Shown: piece by piece, positions 14,042 to 20,314 of the stretch
Position numbering within the stretch: position 1 is the stretch's first letter
How the letters are laid out: each line of letters begins with the position of its first letter
From: Candidatus Pacearchaeota archaeon
Lineage (GTDB): Archaea; Nanoarchaeota; Nanoarchaeia; Pacearchaeales; GW2011-AR1
NCBI GenBank assembly: GCA_002690445.1
Contig: NZER01000375.1
Location: forward strand, 1-35,114
Reading direction: 5' to 3'
Length of the DNA stretch: 35,114 bases
Position numbers and translations under genes: made by a program
Notes under the pieces: model-generated
Seen by the model: only the letters and a program-made list of their open reading frames with translations
What the model was told of the DNA's origin: nothing
The model's database searches: none

Positions 14042-14146
14042 GCGGGCGGCGGCGTTCCTGTTCACGGGTGAGAGAGCATATGACCCTCCTTCACCTACGG
14101 AGCCTCAGTACCAACGCCAGGAACCACTGCTAACGCCGCCGCCCGC
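14042..14146 (+). ncRNA. Structured 105-bp element with 15-bp perfect terminal inverted repeat
   Basis: Bases 14042-14056 pair perfectly with 14132-14146 (15 GC-rich pairs). A further GTTCCTG (14054-14060) can pair with CAGGAAC (14118-14124), and GGTGA (14067-14071) with TCACC (14091-14095). TTGACA stands at 14008-14013, and 17 bases later TACCCT, which would place a transcript start at the first base of the stem. The -10 is poor. The element ends 16 bases before the next ATG (14163). It could be a leader RNA, a small RNA or a DNA hairpin; it is not a tRNA. Confidence 0.55.
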
Positions 14147-14162
14147 CACTTCAGGAGAGACG

Positions 14163-14687
14163 ATGTGTCCTCGGTGCGATAGGCTCCTGTACCGGTGCTA
14201 CGACGAGACGAAGTGCCTCATGTGCGGCTACGTGAACTACGCAAGCTACACGGGCACAAGCCGTCCTAGCCCCAACCCCAGCGACGAGTGGATTCCCATC
14301 ATCACGTCAGGCGCCAGGGTCCCGCCTCGCGTCACCCGACTTCCAGGGGATGCAGCCCATTACAAAACAAAGAGTCGGCCAAAGATACGCGCCTGGATCT
14401 ACCAGCAAACGATGAAGAATCCAACGGAACTCATCAGGCTACGAATTGAGTGGCTAGCTGAGCGCCGTGTCGGGCGCAATGGGTACAACGGCCTACACAA
14501 GGCGGTGGTGCAGGACGTGTCCGGCTGGCCCTGGCACCGGTGGGCGCCGGACAATATGTCGCGCATCGGCGATGTCAACGCCGGATTCAGGGCGGCGACC
14601 GGAATGCAGCTGGTCGACCTACGTGAGTGTCTGCTCCTAGAGGCAGACACCAGAGCCGCCAAGAAGGAGCAAGCCCATGCTAGATAA
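14163..14687 (+). CDS. Protein with N-terminal zinc ribbon, function unknown
   Basis: 174 residues from ATG 14163, AGGAG upstream. CPRCDRLLYRC then CLMCGYV (residues about 2-22) is a zinc ribbon. The rest is basic and aromatic (IRAWIYQQTMKNPTELIRLRIEWL, GWPWHRWAPDNMSRIGD) and ends in a charged helix. It follows the structured element directly. Nucleic acid binding is likely; no enzyme motif seen. Confidence 0.7.
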   Translation: MCPRCDRLLYRCYDETKCLMCGYVNYASYTGTSRPSPNPSDEWIPIITSGARVPPRVTRLPGDAAHYKTKSRPKIRAWIYQQTMKNPTELIRLRIEWLAERRVGRNGYNGLHKAVVQDVSGWPWHRWAPDNMSRIGDVNAGFRAATGMQLVDLRECLLLEADTRAAKKEQAHAR

Positions 14688-14901
14688 GACCTGCAAGTGG
14701 GTGCCAACGGGATTCACCTGCGTCGTCCACGGCGAGTCGGCAATCAGGATCCTGAACCCAGGAGACTATCGAGATGGAGCAGCTCGTAATGAACAGCACA
14801 GCAAAGGACATCCGGAAGAATCGACTACTTTCAAAAGAAGAAGTGCGGGCTTGGATACTCGAAGCACAAGCACTCCTCGCCCACCTGGAGCAGGAGTTTG
14901 A
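14677..14901 (+). CDS. Possible small early protein
   Basis: 74 codons from ATG 14677, with GGAG eight bases upstream, overlapping the previous gene by 11 bases. MLDKTCKWVPTGFTCVVHG looks protein-like, but the second half overlaps the next gene by 128 bases in another frame. It may end functionally earlier or be spurious. Confidence 0.4.
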   Translation: MLDKTCKWVPTGFTCVVHGESAIRILNPGDYRDGAARNEQHSKGHPEESTTFKRRSAGLDTRSTSTPRPPGAGV

Positions 14902-14986
14902 GGCCCTTCGACAAATAGAGGCCGGCCTACAGGGCTGGCTAGAGCAACAAGACGAGGCGATAAAACGCATCGCTGGGACACCTTGA
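14774..14986 (+). CDS. Small coiled-coil protein
   Basis: 70 residues from ATG 14774 (AGGAG ten bases upstream; ATG 14789 also possible). Most of it is one long amphipathic helix (RAWILEAQALLAHLEQEFEAL, continuing to EQQDEAIKRIA). It lies just before the promoter of the replication genes. Function unknown. Confidence 0.55.
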   Translation: MEQLVMNSTAKDIRKNRLLSKEEVRAWILEAQALLAHLEQEFEALRQIEAGLQGWLEQQDEAIKRIAGTP

Positions 14987-15011
14987 CACCCATGTCCCGT
15001 TATGGTAGATT
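14983..15011 (+). promoter_or_regulatory. Predicted promoter of the replication genes
   Basis: TTGACA (14983-14988), a 17-nt spacer ending TGG, TAGATT (15006-15011). The start of transcription would be only about 5 bases before ATG 15023, giving an almost leaderless message for the HTH protein, though AGGA at 15012-15015 could serve as a weak ribosome site. Confidence 0.65.
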
Positions 15012-15022
15012 AGGAACTGTGA

Positions 15023-15202
15023 ATGATTCGTGAAGCTGTATACACCATCACTGAGGCAGCGGGCGAACTTGGTGTCGAGCGCCACACGATACGCCGGTGG
15101 ATTGACTCAGGCAAGTTACCCGCTGAGACAGTCGGGAGGGTTGTATTGATACCTCGCTGGGCGGTCAAGAACCTTCAAGAGCAGCGTAAAGCACCCCGTT
15201 GA
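15023..15202 (+). CDS. Helix-turn-helix protein (MerR/excisionase type)
   Basis: 59 residues, ATG 15023 to TGA 15202. YTITEAAGELGVERHTIRRW, then IDSGKLPAETVGR and WAVKNLQEQ, is a complete small winged helix DNA-binding domain. It immediately precedes the initiator gene, which starts on its stop codon (TTGA). It may regulate its own promoter at 14983-15011 or help at the origin. Confidence 0.75.
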   Translation: MIREAVYTITEAAGELGVERHTIRRWIDSGKLPAETVGRVVLIPRWAVKNLQEQRKAPR

Positions 15203-16011
15203 CCGTAACGGCAGTTGAAGCTGTCGGGGCCAATACTCATTTCACCGCCTCTGAGAAGTCGGTGCTCGGATACCTTGCGTGGCGATCCAACGAGTCAGGG
15301 CTTTGCTGGCCGAGTGTTCCCAACATTGCATCCTGGACCGGTCTATCACTGAACACGGTTCGCCCTGTCCTGAAGAGGCTTGAACAACGCAACTGTTTCA
15401 CCCGCAATGAAAGGCATGGACAGTCTACCTTCTACCACCTGAATGTCAACGCCATAACTGAGTACACCCCTACCAAAACCGTTGGTGCTACCCCTCCCAA
15501 ATCTGGGAGTACCAGTTTTGGTACCCCTACCAATATTGGGGGTACCGCCCCTACCAAATCTGGGGGGGTACCCCTCCCAAAATTGGGGGGGAGAAAGACA
15601 ATAGATAGACAAGTTGAAAGACAAGTATATACGGGGGAAAATCCAGAATGGTATTCGATTTTGTACACCCTCTCAGATCAGGTGCCGAGTTATGAGCATT
15701 GCCAGGGCTGGTTGGATTCCAAGAGCATATCGACGGAACACGCTGAGAACACTGCCCTGGCCATGAAGTCGAAGCTCCGGTACGAGAAGGACAAGTGGTG
15801 GATGGACAGCACTAAGGGTAAGGTCAGTTTCGTCACCATTTGGGGGGTGTTCCAGGTCTGGGCAAAGCGAGAGTCGTTTAGCCGCAATGGTCGGAGGCCA
15901 AAAGAGAATGACGTTCAAACCTACATTGACGCCGAGCGAGAGCACAAGCAGAAAGTTGCGCGGGCTGAGCGACGACGTGCTATGCCCAAAGTGTTCATGC
16001 ATGATACCTGA
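15199..16011 (+). CDS. Replication initiator (lambda O-like, winged helix)
   Basis: 270 residues, TTG start overlapping the previous stop. Residues about 15-85 (FTASEKSVLGYLAWRSNESG, WPSVPNIASWTGLSLNTVRP, VLKRLEQRNCFTR) form a winged helix-turn-helix like phage replisome organisers. Residues 90-132 are a repeated TPTK..G linker whose DNA is the iteron array. The C-terminal part would contact the helicase loader encoded next. Overall order (initiator with internal iterons, then loader) matches lambda O/P. The 3' end overlaps the loader gene by 104 bases. Confidence 0.85.
   Translation: MTVTAVEAVGANTHFTASEKSVLGYLAWRSNESGLCWPSVPNIASWTGLSLNTVRPVLKRLEQRNCFTRNERHGQSTFYHLNVNAITEYTPTKTVGATPPKSGSTSFGTPTNIGGTAPTKSGGVPLPKLGGRKTIDRQVERQVYTGENPEWYSILYTLSDQVPSYEHCQGWLDSKSISTEHAENTALAMKSKLRYEKDKWWMDSTKGKVSFVTIWGVFQVWAKRESFSRNGRRPKENDVQTYIDAEREHKQKVARAERRRAMPKVFMHDT
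15467..15640. other. Probable origin of replication: iterons plus AT-rich stretch
   Basis: Five copies of CCCCT(A/C)CCAAAA-like units start at 15467, 15491, 15524, 15548 and 15571. Spacing is 24, 33, 24 and 23 bases, and each is followed by T and a G-run, so most are imperfect palindromes. A half-copy (TACCAGTTTTGGTA) fills the longer gap at 15510-15523. A purine- and A/T-rich stretch of about 50 bp with few C residues follows (15592-15640). The units lie inside the initiator gene. Confidence 0.7.
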
Positions 16012-16693
16012 TTTCCACGGTGCGGACGAGGCTATTGCGGAGCGGGGCATTGTGCGGGATGCATATCTGTGTAGGTGTCCTGAGAGAGAATCCACCGCTG
16101 TAAGTGAAGCGCAGCTCCGGTGGGGCGACTCGAATGTTCCGCACCGCGCTCCAGGCCAGACGCCACTTACATTCAAGAACTTTGAGAGGAAAAAGGGCGT
16201 TGAGAGAGCATACCTAGCGGTCGGAGAGTTCGTTCGTAAGGTAGCGGAGAACCACATCGTGGTCATTTCTGGCGAAAGAGGCACAGGCAAGACCCACCTG
16301 CTAGAGGCCATCGCCCGGGAGTGCCTGAACCAGGGCGGCAAGGTGCGGTACGAGTTGGTGTCGGAGATGGTGGACCGGATGCGCGGCACCTATAGCGAGA
16401 ACGCCACGGTGGATCTACACAGCCTCATGGAGTGGTATCGCGGCCAGGGGGTGCTACTGCTGGACGACCTAGGGCTAGAGAAGGCTACCGACTGGACGGC
16501 TGAGAAGGTGACTGCGCTGGTGGACGATCGGTACCGGAACGGGGGCAGGCTTGTGGTGGCTACCAACCTGAGCAACCGAGAGCAAATGGCGGAGCACATT
16601 GGGGACAGGCTAGCAGACAGATTGTGGGACACCAACACCGGCGCCGTGAAGCAGGTGTATCTCACCTGCGAAAGCTACCGCACAGGAGGATGA
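15908..16693 (+). CDS. DnaC-like AAA+ helicase loader
   Basis: 261 residues from ATG 15908, with GGAGG ten bases upstream; an in-frame ATG at 15887 is less likely. CPKC (26-29) and CRC (55-57) may bind zinc. Walker A GERGTGKT (122-129), Walker B VLLLDDLG (182-189), sensor VVATN (216-220) and the arginine-rich GDRLADRLW are all present. DnaC-type loaders place the replicative helicase at the origin. No phage helicase is seen, so the host DnaB is the likely cargo. The last 33 bases recur at 16885-16917. Confidence 0.88.
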   Translation: MTFKPTLTPSESTSRKLRGLSDDVLCPKCSCMIPDFHGADEAIAERGIVRDAYLCRCPERESTAVSEAQLRWGDSNVPHRAPGQTPLTFKNFERKKGVERAYLAVGEFVRKVAENHIVVISGERGTGKTHLLEAIARECLNQGGKVRYELVSEMVDRMRGTYSENATVDLHSLMEWYRGQGVLLLDDLGLEKATDWTAEKVTALVDDRYRNGGRLVVATNLSNREQMAEHIGDRLADRLWDTNTGAVKQVYLTCESYRTGG

Positions 16694-16917
16694 TTGAATG
16701 CCCCCCCTACCACGAACAGAAGATAGAGTGGTTACATTGCCCTTGTCAGCATCTAGGTGGGCTTACATCCGAAGCCCCTTCCCTATGACAGAGGAAGAGT
16801 GGTCACAGATGGAAAGCTTGTTAAAGACGATGAAGCCTGGTCTGGTTATTAAAACGGAGGACTCCACCCTAGCTAGATAGGAACCTCACCTGCGACAGCT
16901 ACCGGACAGGAGGATGA
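16661..16917. repeat. Duplicated tail of the helicase loader flanking a small gene
   Basis: Bases 16661-16693 (end of the loader gene, LTCESYRTGG and stop) match 16885-16917 at 31 of 33 positions. The copy encodes LTCDSYRTGG and stop, and also supplies AGGAGG for the gene at 16920. The gene 16698-16880 sits between the copies. Confidence 0.8.
16698..16880 (+). CDS. Small early protein
   Basis: 60 residues from ATG 16698, whose AGGAGG lies in the end of the loader gene. VVTLPLSASRWAYIRSPFPMTEEEWSQM and a following LLKTMKPGLV form a pattern seen in small phage proteins of unknown role. It lies between two copies of the loader tail and may be an inserted cassette. Confidence 0.7.
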   Translation: MPPLPRTEDRVVTLPLSASRWAYIRSPFPMTEEEWSQMESLLKTMKPGLVIKTEDSTLAR

Positions 16918-16919
16918 GC

Positions 16920-17093
16920 ATGACCGCGTCACTCAATCGGTGGGACATCATGACTAAGCAATGCAAGTGTGGGCATCATCTGAGGTGTCATATGCGAAAG
17001 GGCAACCATGGGCCTTGTCGGTCTGGGAAGTTTTGCTTATGTCTTAAATTCAGTCAGGAGGCCGAAGCCCTTCCCAGGAAGGGCGAAGCCTGA
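16920..17093 (+). CDS. Small Cys/His-rich protein before the methyltransferase
   Basis: 57 residues, AGGAGG six bases before ATG 16920, TGA at 17091-17093 overlapping the methyltransferase ATG (TGATG). CKCGHHLRCHM then CRSGKFCLCLKF provides many metal ligands. The C-terminus EALPRKGEA is encoded by a dispersed palindrome (17067-17084). Confidence 0.6.
   Translation: MTASLNRWDIMTKQCKCGHHLRCHMRKGNHGPCRSGKFCLCLKFSQEAEALPRKGEA
17067..17084. repeat. Dispersed palindrome GCCCTTCC-CA-GGAAGGGC
   Basis: Eight-base perfect arms, nine bases before the methyltransferase start. It could hide the start region in the mRNA. Member of the CCTTCC/GGAAGG family. Confidence 0.7.
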
Positions 17094-18928
17094 TGCAGCC
17101 GTGGTGGGATAACGGGATCGTCAAGCTCCTACACGGAGATAGCCGAGAGGTCCTGCGGCAGATGCCCGACGAGTCGGTTCACATGGCGGTGACCAGCCCG
17201 CCTTATTGGGCGCTTCGGGATTATCAACTAGAGCCGCTGACGTGGGGTGATGGATGGCGCGGCTCCCTGGGCCTTGAGCCAACGCCGCAACTCTACATCG
17301 CGCACCTGGTGGAGATATTCGAGCAGGTGCGCAGAGTGCTTAGGCGCGACGGTACCCTTTGGTGCAACATTGGCGACTCCTATGCCGGTTCAGGCCAACC
17401 AGGCTATCAACGGAGTGCTGATTCAAAACTTCAAGGTCGTGCGCATAGAGAACGACGGCGTTTATGTAAGCAGCTAGACAAGTTGGGGGAGCGGCTAGGT
17501 ACGGGTGGCGGCAAGAAGCATTCTAGTCAACTGTCTGGCCGAGCACCGACTCCGTTGGGCCTCAAGCCCAAGGACTTGGTGGGTGTCCCGTGGATGCTGG
17601 CCTTCGCGCTACGGGATGCGGGCTGGTATCTACGCAGCGACATAATATGGTCAAAGCCCAATCCTATGCCTGAATCCGTCACCGACCGGCCCACAAAGGC
17701 GCACGAGTACCTGTTCCTGTTGAGTAAGTCGGAGCGGTACTACTACGACCAGGATGCTATTCGGGAACCCGCAATCCATGAGGGTCGTGTTGTTAAAGCG
17801 TATCCACCAGATGCGAAGAACCTAGATGGCGTGAGTGAAGTCAACGACAGAAGAACAGCAAGTGGATTTGCCAACCACGATACGCTAGTCAACGGCCGCA
17901 ACAAGCGCTCGGTGTGGGAGATAGCCACTCAAGCCTTTAGTGGCGCACAGCTACAAAGCGACCATCAGGGCCATGAGGGACAGGATGCTGTCGTCGGTGG
18001 CAAGGAACGCATAACGTCTCCAGATTGTCCAACGCATGGGGGTCAGCCTGGCCAGCCTTCCAAGGGCGACGGTGATGGACATGCAGCCGAGTGCCGCCAG
18101 ACCCGCACCGAACGCAGCGCGACGAGTCGCGCTGCAGGGCACGTTGGCGATTTCGGCTCCATTCAGATGCACCGCGAGCCGCTGAGTGAGGGCGATAATT
18201 CGGGTTTGCCTCTCTTTGAGTATGGATACTCTGCCAGCGCCCATAACATTGAAAGCCACAAAACGGGCCCCGCTCCTGAGACCAGTCCTTCATATATGCC
18301 TTTCGGTGGAACAGGCAGTCACATTGACGGCACACCAGGGCCACCAGCGTCCGACGCTTCTCATCACGGCAGGCCCGGGAGCACATCTTCGGAGGGCTGC
18401 GGCGAAGATGCGACGGAGATAGAGGTCGGCGAAACTGAGTGGAACAGACTTCGCAGGTGTACGTGCTCATACTCTAATTATACCACAAAAACAGACCACT
18501 TCGCCGTGTACCCAGAGAAGTTAGTCGAACCCTGCATCCTGGCGGGAACCAGCGAGCGGGGTTGCTGCCCTGGCTGTGGCGCACCGTGGCAGCGGATTGT
18601 AGATTATCACCGCGATGGCAAGGATTGGCGTTCTGGCGACATGCTGGTGAAAGGAAGAGGTGCCGAGGTTCGCCAGCCAGATATACCGCGTAATACCATA
18701 GGCTGGGAGCCAACCTGCAAGTGCGGGCATGAGGACACGGTGCCAGGTACGGTTTTGGATTGCTTTGCAGGAACTTCTACTACTGGGGTAGTTGCCCAAA
18801 AACTTGGCCGGCGGGGAATAATGATAGAAGCGTCGCTAGATTATCTAGCATTGAGCAAGAAGCGCCTTGCCACTGTGTCGCTACCTATGTATGGAGTTGA
18901 ATCCTTCCGCCGAAGGATGAAAGCATGA
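17093..18928 (+). CDS. DNA methyltransferase (class beta) carrying two foreign insertions
   Basis: 611 residues. Transfers methyl groups to adenine N6 or cytosine N4. The catalytic motif TSPPYW is at 34-39 and the AdoMet motif VLDCFAGTSTTG at 554-565, the order of class beta enzymes. GLKPKDLVGVPW, DIIWSKPNPMPESVTDRPTK and KLVEPCILAG are typical. The expected motif ATQ.FSGAHFA.(F/Y)P.KLVEPC is split by residues 286-468. These are the reverse complement of an HNH gene on the other strand, yet contain no stop. Residues about 106-128 come from another frame of small-gene sequence. Whether the enzyme works with the 183-residue insertion cannot be told. Likely protects phage DNA or competes with host restriction. 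Confidence 0.88.
   Translation: MQPWWDNGIVKLLHGDSREVLRQMPDESVHMAVTSPPYWALRDYQLEPLTWGDGWRGSLGLEPTPQLYIAHLVEIFEQVRRVLRRDGTLWCNIGDSYAGSGQPGYQRSADSKLQGRAHRERRRLCKQLDKLGERLGTGGGKKHSSQLSGRAPTPLGLKPKDLVGVPWMLAFALRDAGWYLRSDIIWSKPNPMPESVTDRPTKAHEYLFLLSKSERYYYDQDAIREPAIHEGRVVKAYPPDAKNLDGVSEVNDRRTASGFANHDTLVNGRNKRSVWEIATQAFSGAQLQSDHQGHEGQDAVVGGKERITSPDCPTHGGQPGQPSKGDGDGHAAECRQTRTERSATSRAAGHVGDFGSIQMHREPLSEGDNSGLPLFEYGYSASAHNIESHKTGPAPETSPSYMPFGGTGSHIDGTPGPPASDASHHGRPGSTSSEGCGEDATEIEVGETEWNRLRRCTCSYSNYTTKTDHFAVYPEKLVEPCILAGTSERGCCPGCGAPWQRIVDYHRDGKDWRSGDMLVKGRGAEVRQPDIPRNTIGWEPTCKCGHEDTVPGTVLDCFAGTSTTGVVAQKLGRRGIMIEASLDYLALSKKRLATVSLPMYGVESFRRRMKA
17409..17469. repeat. Fragments of an early gene inside the methyltransferase gene
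   Basis: Bases 17409-17432 equal 11190-11213, and 17452-17469 equal 11173-11190, so the order is reversed relative to the small gene. In a second frame this stretch encodes NGVLIQNF, KVVRIE and NDGVYVSS and then a TAG, the same peptide type as the small early protein. The methyltransferase uses another frame. Confidence 0.85.
17937..18470 (-). CDS. HNH homing-type endonuclease, antisense within the methyltransferase gene
   Basis: 177 residues. Two N-terminal zinc fingers (C6, C9, C30, C34 and C47, C50, C71, C75) precede an HNH nuclease: CVRC at 119-122, HVHH at 130-133, N149 and LCVPCHRRQH at 153-162. All expected ligands and catalytic residues are present. Zinc-finger/HNH pairings are typical of free-standing phage homing endonucleases. 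The last three codons and stop use bases of the methyltransferase itself, so the gene seems inserted at that motif. It has its own TATAAT six bases before the ATG. It cuts DNA, probably methyltransferase alleles lacking the insertion (inference). Confidence 0.88.
   Translation of the reverse strand: MSTYTCEVCSTQFRRPLSPSHLRRSPPKMCSRACRDEKRRTLVALVCRQCDCLFHRKAYMKDWSQERGPFCGFQCYGRWQSIHTQREANPNYRPHSAARGASEWSRNRQRALQRDSSRCVRCGSGGTRLHVHHRRPWKAGQADPHALDNLETLCVPCHRRQHPVPHGPDGRFVAVRH
18477..18485 (-). promoter_or_regulatory. Extended -10 promoter of the HNH gene
   Basis: Minus strand TGG-TATAAT (18485-18477), a perfect extended -10, ends seven bases before the ATG at 18470. Transcription would begin at or next to the start codon, giving a leaderless message. 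No good -35 box is seen. Confidence 0.6.
18901..18918. repeat. Dispersed palindrome ATCCTTC-CGCC-GAAGGAT
   Basis: Seven-base arms at the 3' end of the methyltransferase gene, encoding part of its C-terminus (SFRRRM). Member of the dispersed family. Confidence 0.65.
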
Positions 18929-19293
18929 CCGCCACCATCACCATAGAGCTGGGGTTCCTGCCGCCGAGGGAGCTCTGGGGTAAGGCCGGAGGTCGGGACT
19001 GGCCCTATCTGAAGGCAAAGAAGAAGATGAAGCGGAGCGGCTTTGATCATGGCGTCTTCGAGCTCAGGGACTTTTACCTGGTGCCTAAAATCTCGCTGAA
19101 GTATTTCTTCCACCACAATTACGTGCTGGACCTGGACAACATGATTATCGCCATGAAGCCTTGGCAAGATGGGCTGGTTCAAGCAGAGGTGGTGATTGAC
19201 GACAACGCTAACCGGGTCCAGTTGGAGAGACCGGAGTTCGTGCGGTGTAAAGAGGGGGAATCCAAGACTGTGGTGGAGGTGCGAGAGATATGA
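18925..19293 (+). CDS. RusA-like Holliday junction resolvase
   Basis: 122 residues, starting on the methyltransferase stop (ATGA). RusA-type enzymes are small dimers that cut four-way DNA junctions. The signature is visible: an N-terminal strand (IELGFLPPRELWGKAGGRDWP), then YVLDLDNMIIAMKPWQDGLV (66-85) with D69 and D71, and the paired aspartates D92-D93 in VVIDDN. Length is normal. It would resolve replication/recombination junctions before packaging. Confidence 0.88.
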   Translation: MTATITIELGFLPPRELWGKAGGRDWPYLKAKKKMKRSGFDHGVFELRDFYLVPKISLKYFFHHNYVLDLDNMIIAMKPWQDGLVQAEVVIDDNANRVQLERPEFVRCKEGESKTVVEVREI

Positions 19294-20165
19294 ACCGGAA
19301 CCTTATGCTGCCCGAACACTTACCTCAACACTTCCCAATAGGGGTTAAGCTACGGTTCTTTAACTACAACCTTGACCGGGCAATACGTGCTAAGGGGTGG
19401 ACCCGTGAGGAGGCAGCCAAGGCTCTGAAGATTGCACTCAACACGCTATATCAGTGGCTCCGCTTTGCATTCTATCCTAGCGAGGAGGCCCGCTTACGGG
19501 CGTCTATTGCGTTGGAGGTTCCTGAGGAACATATCTTCCCTGTGGGGCTGAGTGGGTTCCGCCTAAAGCGGCAACCTGAGGCTTTTGCAATCACCAGCGA
19601 CGACGTTGACCAAATGCGTATTATCAGCGACGACGGTGACCTTTCGCAGCTGTTCCTGCGGGAGGCCATCTCCAGGGGTCTTGAAAGTTTAACCCCACGT
19701 GAAGCACTTGTGCTAAGACACCGCTTCGGCCTTGAGGCCGAAGAAGCGCAGAGCCTTCGAGCTGTGGGGGACATGATGGGAGTTACGCCAGAGAGGGTGC
19801 GGCAGATAGAGGCCAAGGGCTTGAGGAAACTACGGCACCCATATCGGGCCGGCCCACTCCGGGGATTTCTTAAAGGGGAGAATATCGAGGATGAACGGCT
19901 GGCTGTTTGCTGCCCGATTTATAGCCATGGAGAAAAAGGCGTCTTGCAAGAGTTCCACACCTACCATGAAGCAGAGAAGGCGATGGGAGAGATTGCAGAG
20001 GGCCACCTAGAGAACTATAAGTACTACGGGCGCCCCCGAAAGTGTGAGCAGCCCCTATACATCAAGAGCACCTTAACCAGCATAAAGTGGGAGGACGGAA
20101 AGCCCCAAGTAGATGAATCAGGTCCGTGGCCTTTGGGCCCAAGAGAACAGAAGGAGGAGCCATGA
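19290..20165 (+). CDS. XRE helix-turn-helix fused to sigma-70 region 4: probable late-gene regulator
   Basis: 291 residues. Residues about 27-83 (NLDRAIRAKGWTREEAAKAL, TLYQWLRF) are an XRE-type helix-turn-helix. Residues 131-186 (LESLTPREALVLRHRFGL, then SLRAVGDMMGVTPERVRQIE, AKGLRKLRHP) are a complete sigma-70 region 4, which reads -35 boxes. Region 2, needed for -10 recognition and core binding, is absent, so it is not a full sigma factor. A role in redirecting host polymerase to late promoters is inferred from the fold and its place near the end of the early operon. The last 100 residues are of unknown fold. Confidence 0.85.
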   Translation: MNRNLMLPEHLPQHFPIGVKLRFFNYNLDRAIRAKGWTREEAAKALKIALNTLYQWLRFAFYPSEEARLRASIALEVPEEHIFPVGLSGFRLKRQPEAFAITSDDVDQMRIISDDGDLSQLFLREAISRGLESLTPREALVLRHRFGLEAEEAQSLRAVGDMMGVTPERVRQIEAKGLRKLRHPYRAGPLRGFLKGENIEDERLAVCCPIYSHGEKGVLQEFHTYHEAEKAMGEIAEGHLENYKYYGRPRKCEQPLYIKSTLTSIKWEDGKPQVDESGPWPLGPREQKEEP

Positions 20166-20269
20166 AAACTTCCCAGGGAAGGATGAAGCTAGACCTTGAG
20201 GCCATGCTGTTGACGGATAAAGAGGTCGCTGCAACCGTAGACGCCGTTAGCGAGAGTCATGAGCATTAA
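20162..20269 (+). CDS. Small ORF, possibly the 5' part of the next gene
   Basis: 35 residues from ATG 20162, overlapping the previous stop; TAA at 20267-20269. MKLDLEAMLLTDKEVAATV looks real. The ORF at 20315-20536 is in the same frame, and the 15 codons between them have no further stop. The two may be one gene interrupted by this TAA. Confidence 0.5.
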   Translation: MKTSQGRMKLDLEAMLLTDKEVAATVDAVSESHEH

Positions 20270-20314
20270 GATACAGAGCTTTGCTTAATATCAGATGTTG
20301 TCCTCACACAGAAG

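Noticed and set aside
13538..14065. 175-codon minus-strand ORF opposite the RAMP-like gene
   Set aside because: Unlike the HNH case, it has no domain motifs or start signals, and its composition is that of antisense codons.
14042..14146. tRNA or known riboswitch
   Set aside because: No T-loop sequence, acceptor CCA pairing or cloverleaf spacing was found, and no known riboswitch core could be matched by eye.
15467..15593. CRISPR array
   Set aside because: The units are short, imperfect and have no unique spacers. They are in frame in the initiator gene and fit iterons.
17247..17477. 76-codon ORF inside the methyltransferase
   Set aside because: Only the last 25 codons are meaningful, being the remnant of the small early gene. 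The upstream part is shadow sequence, so it is reported as a repeat rather than a gene.
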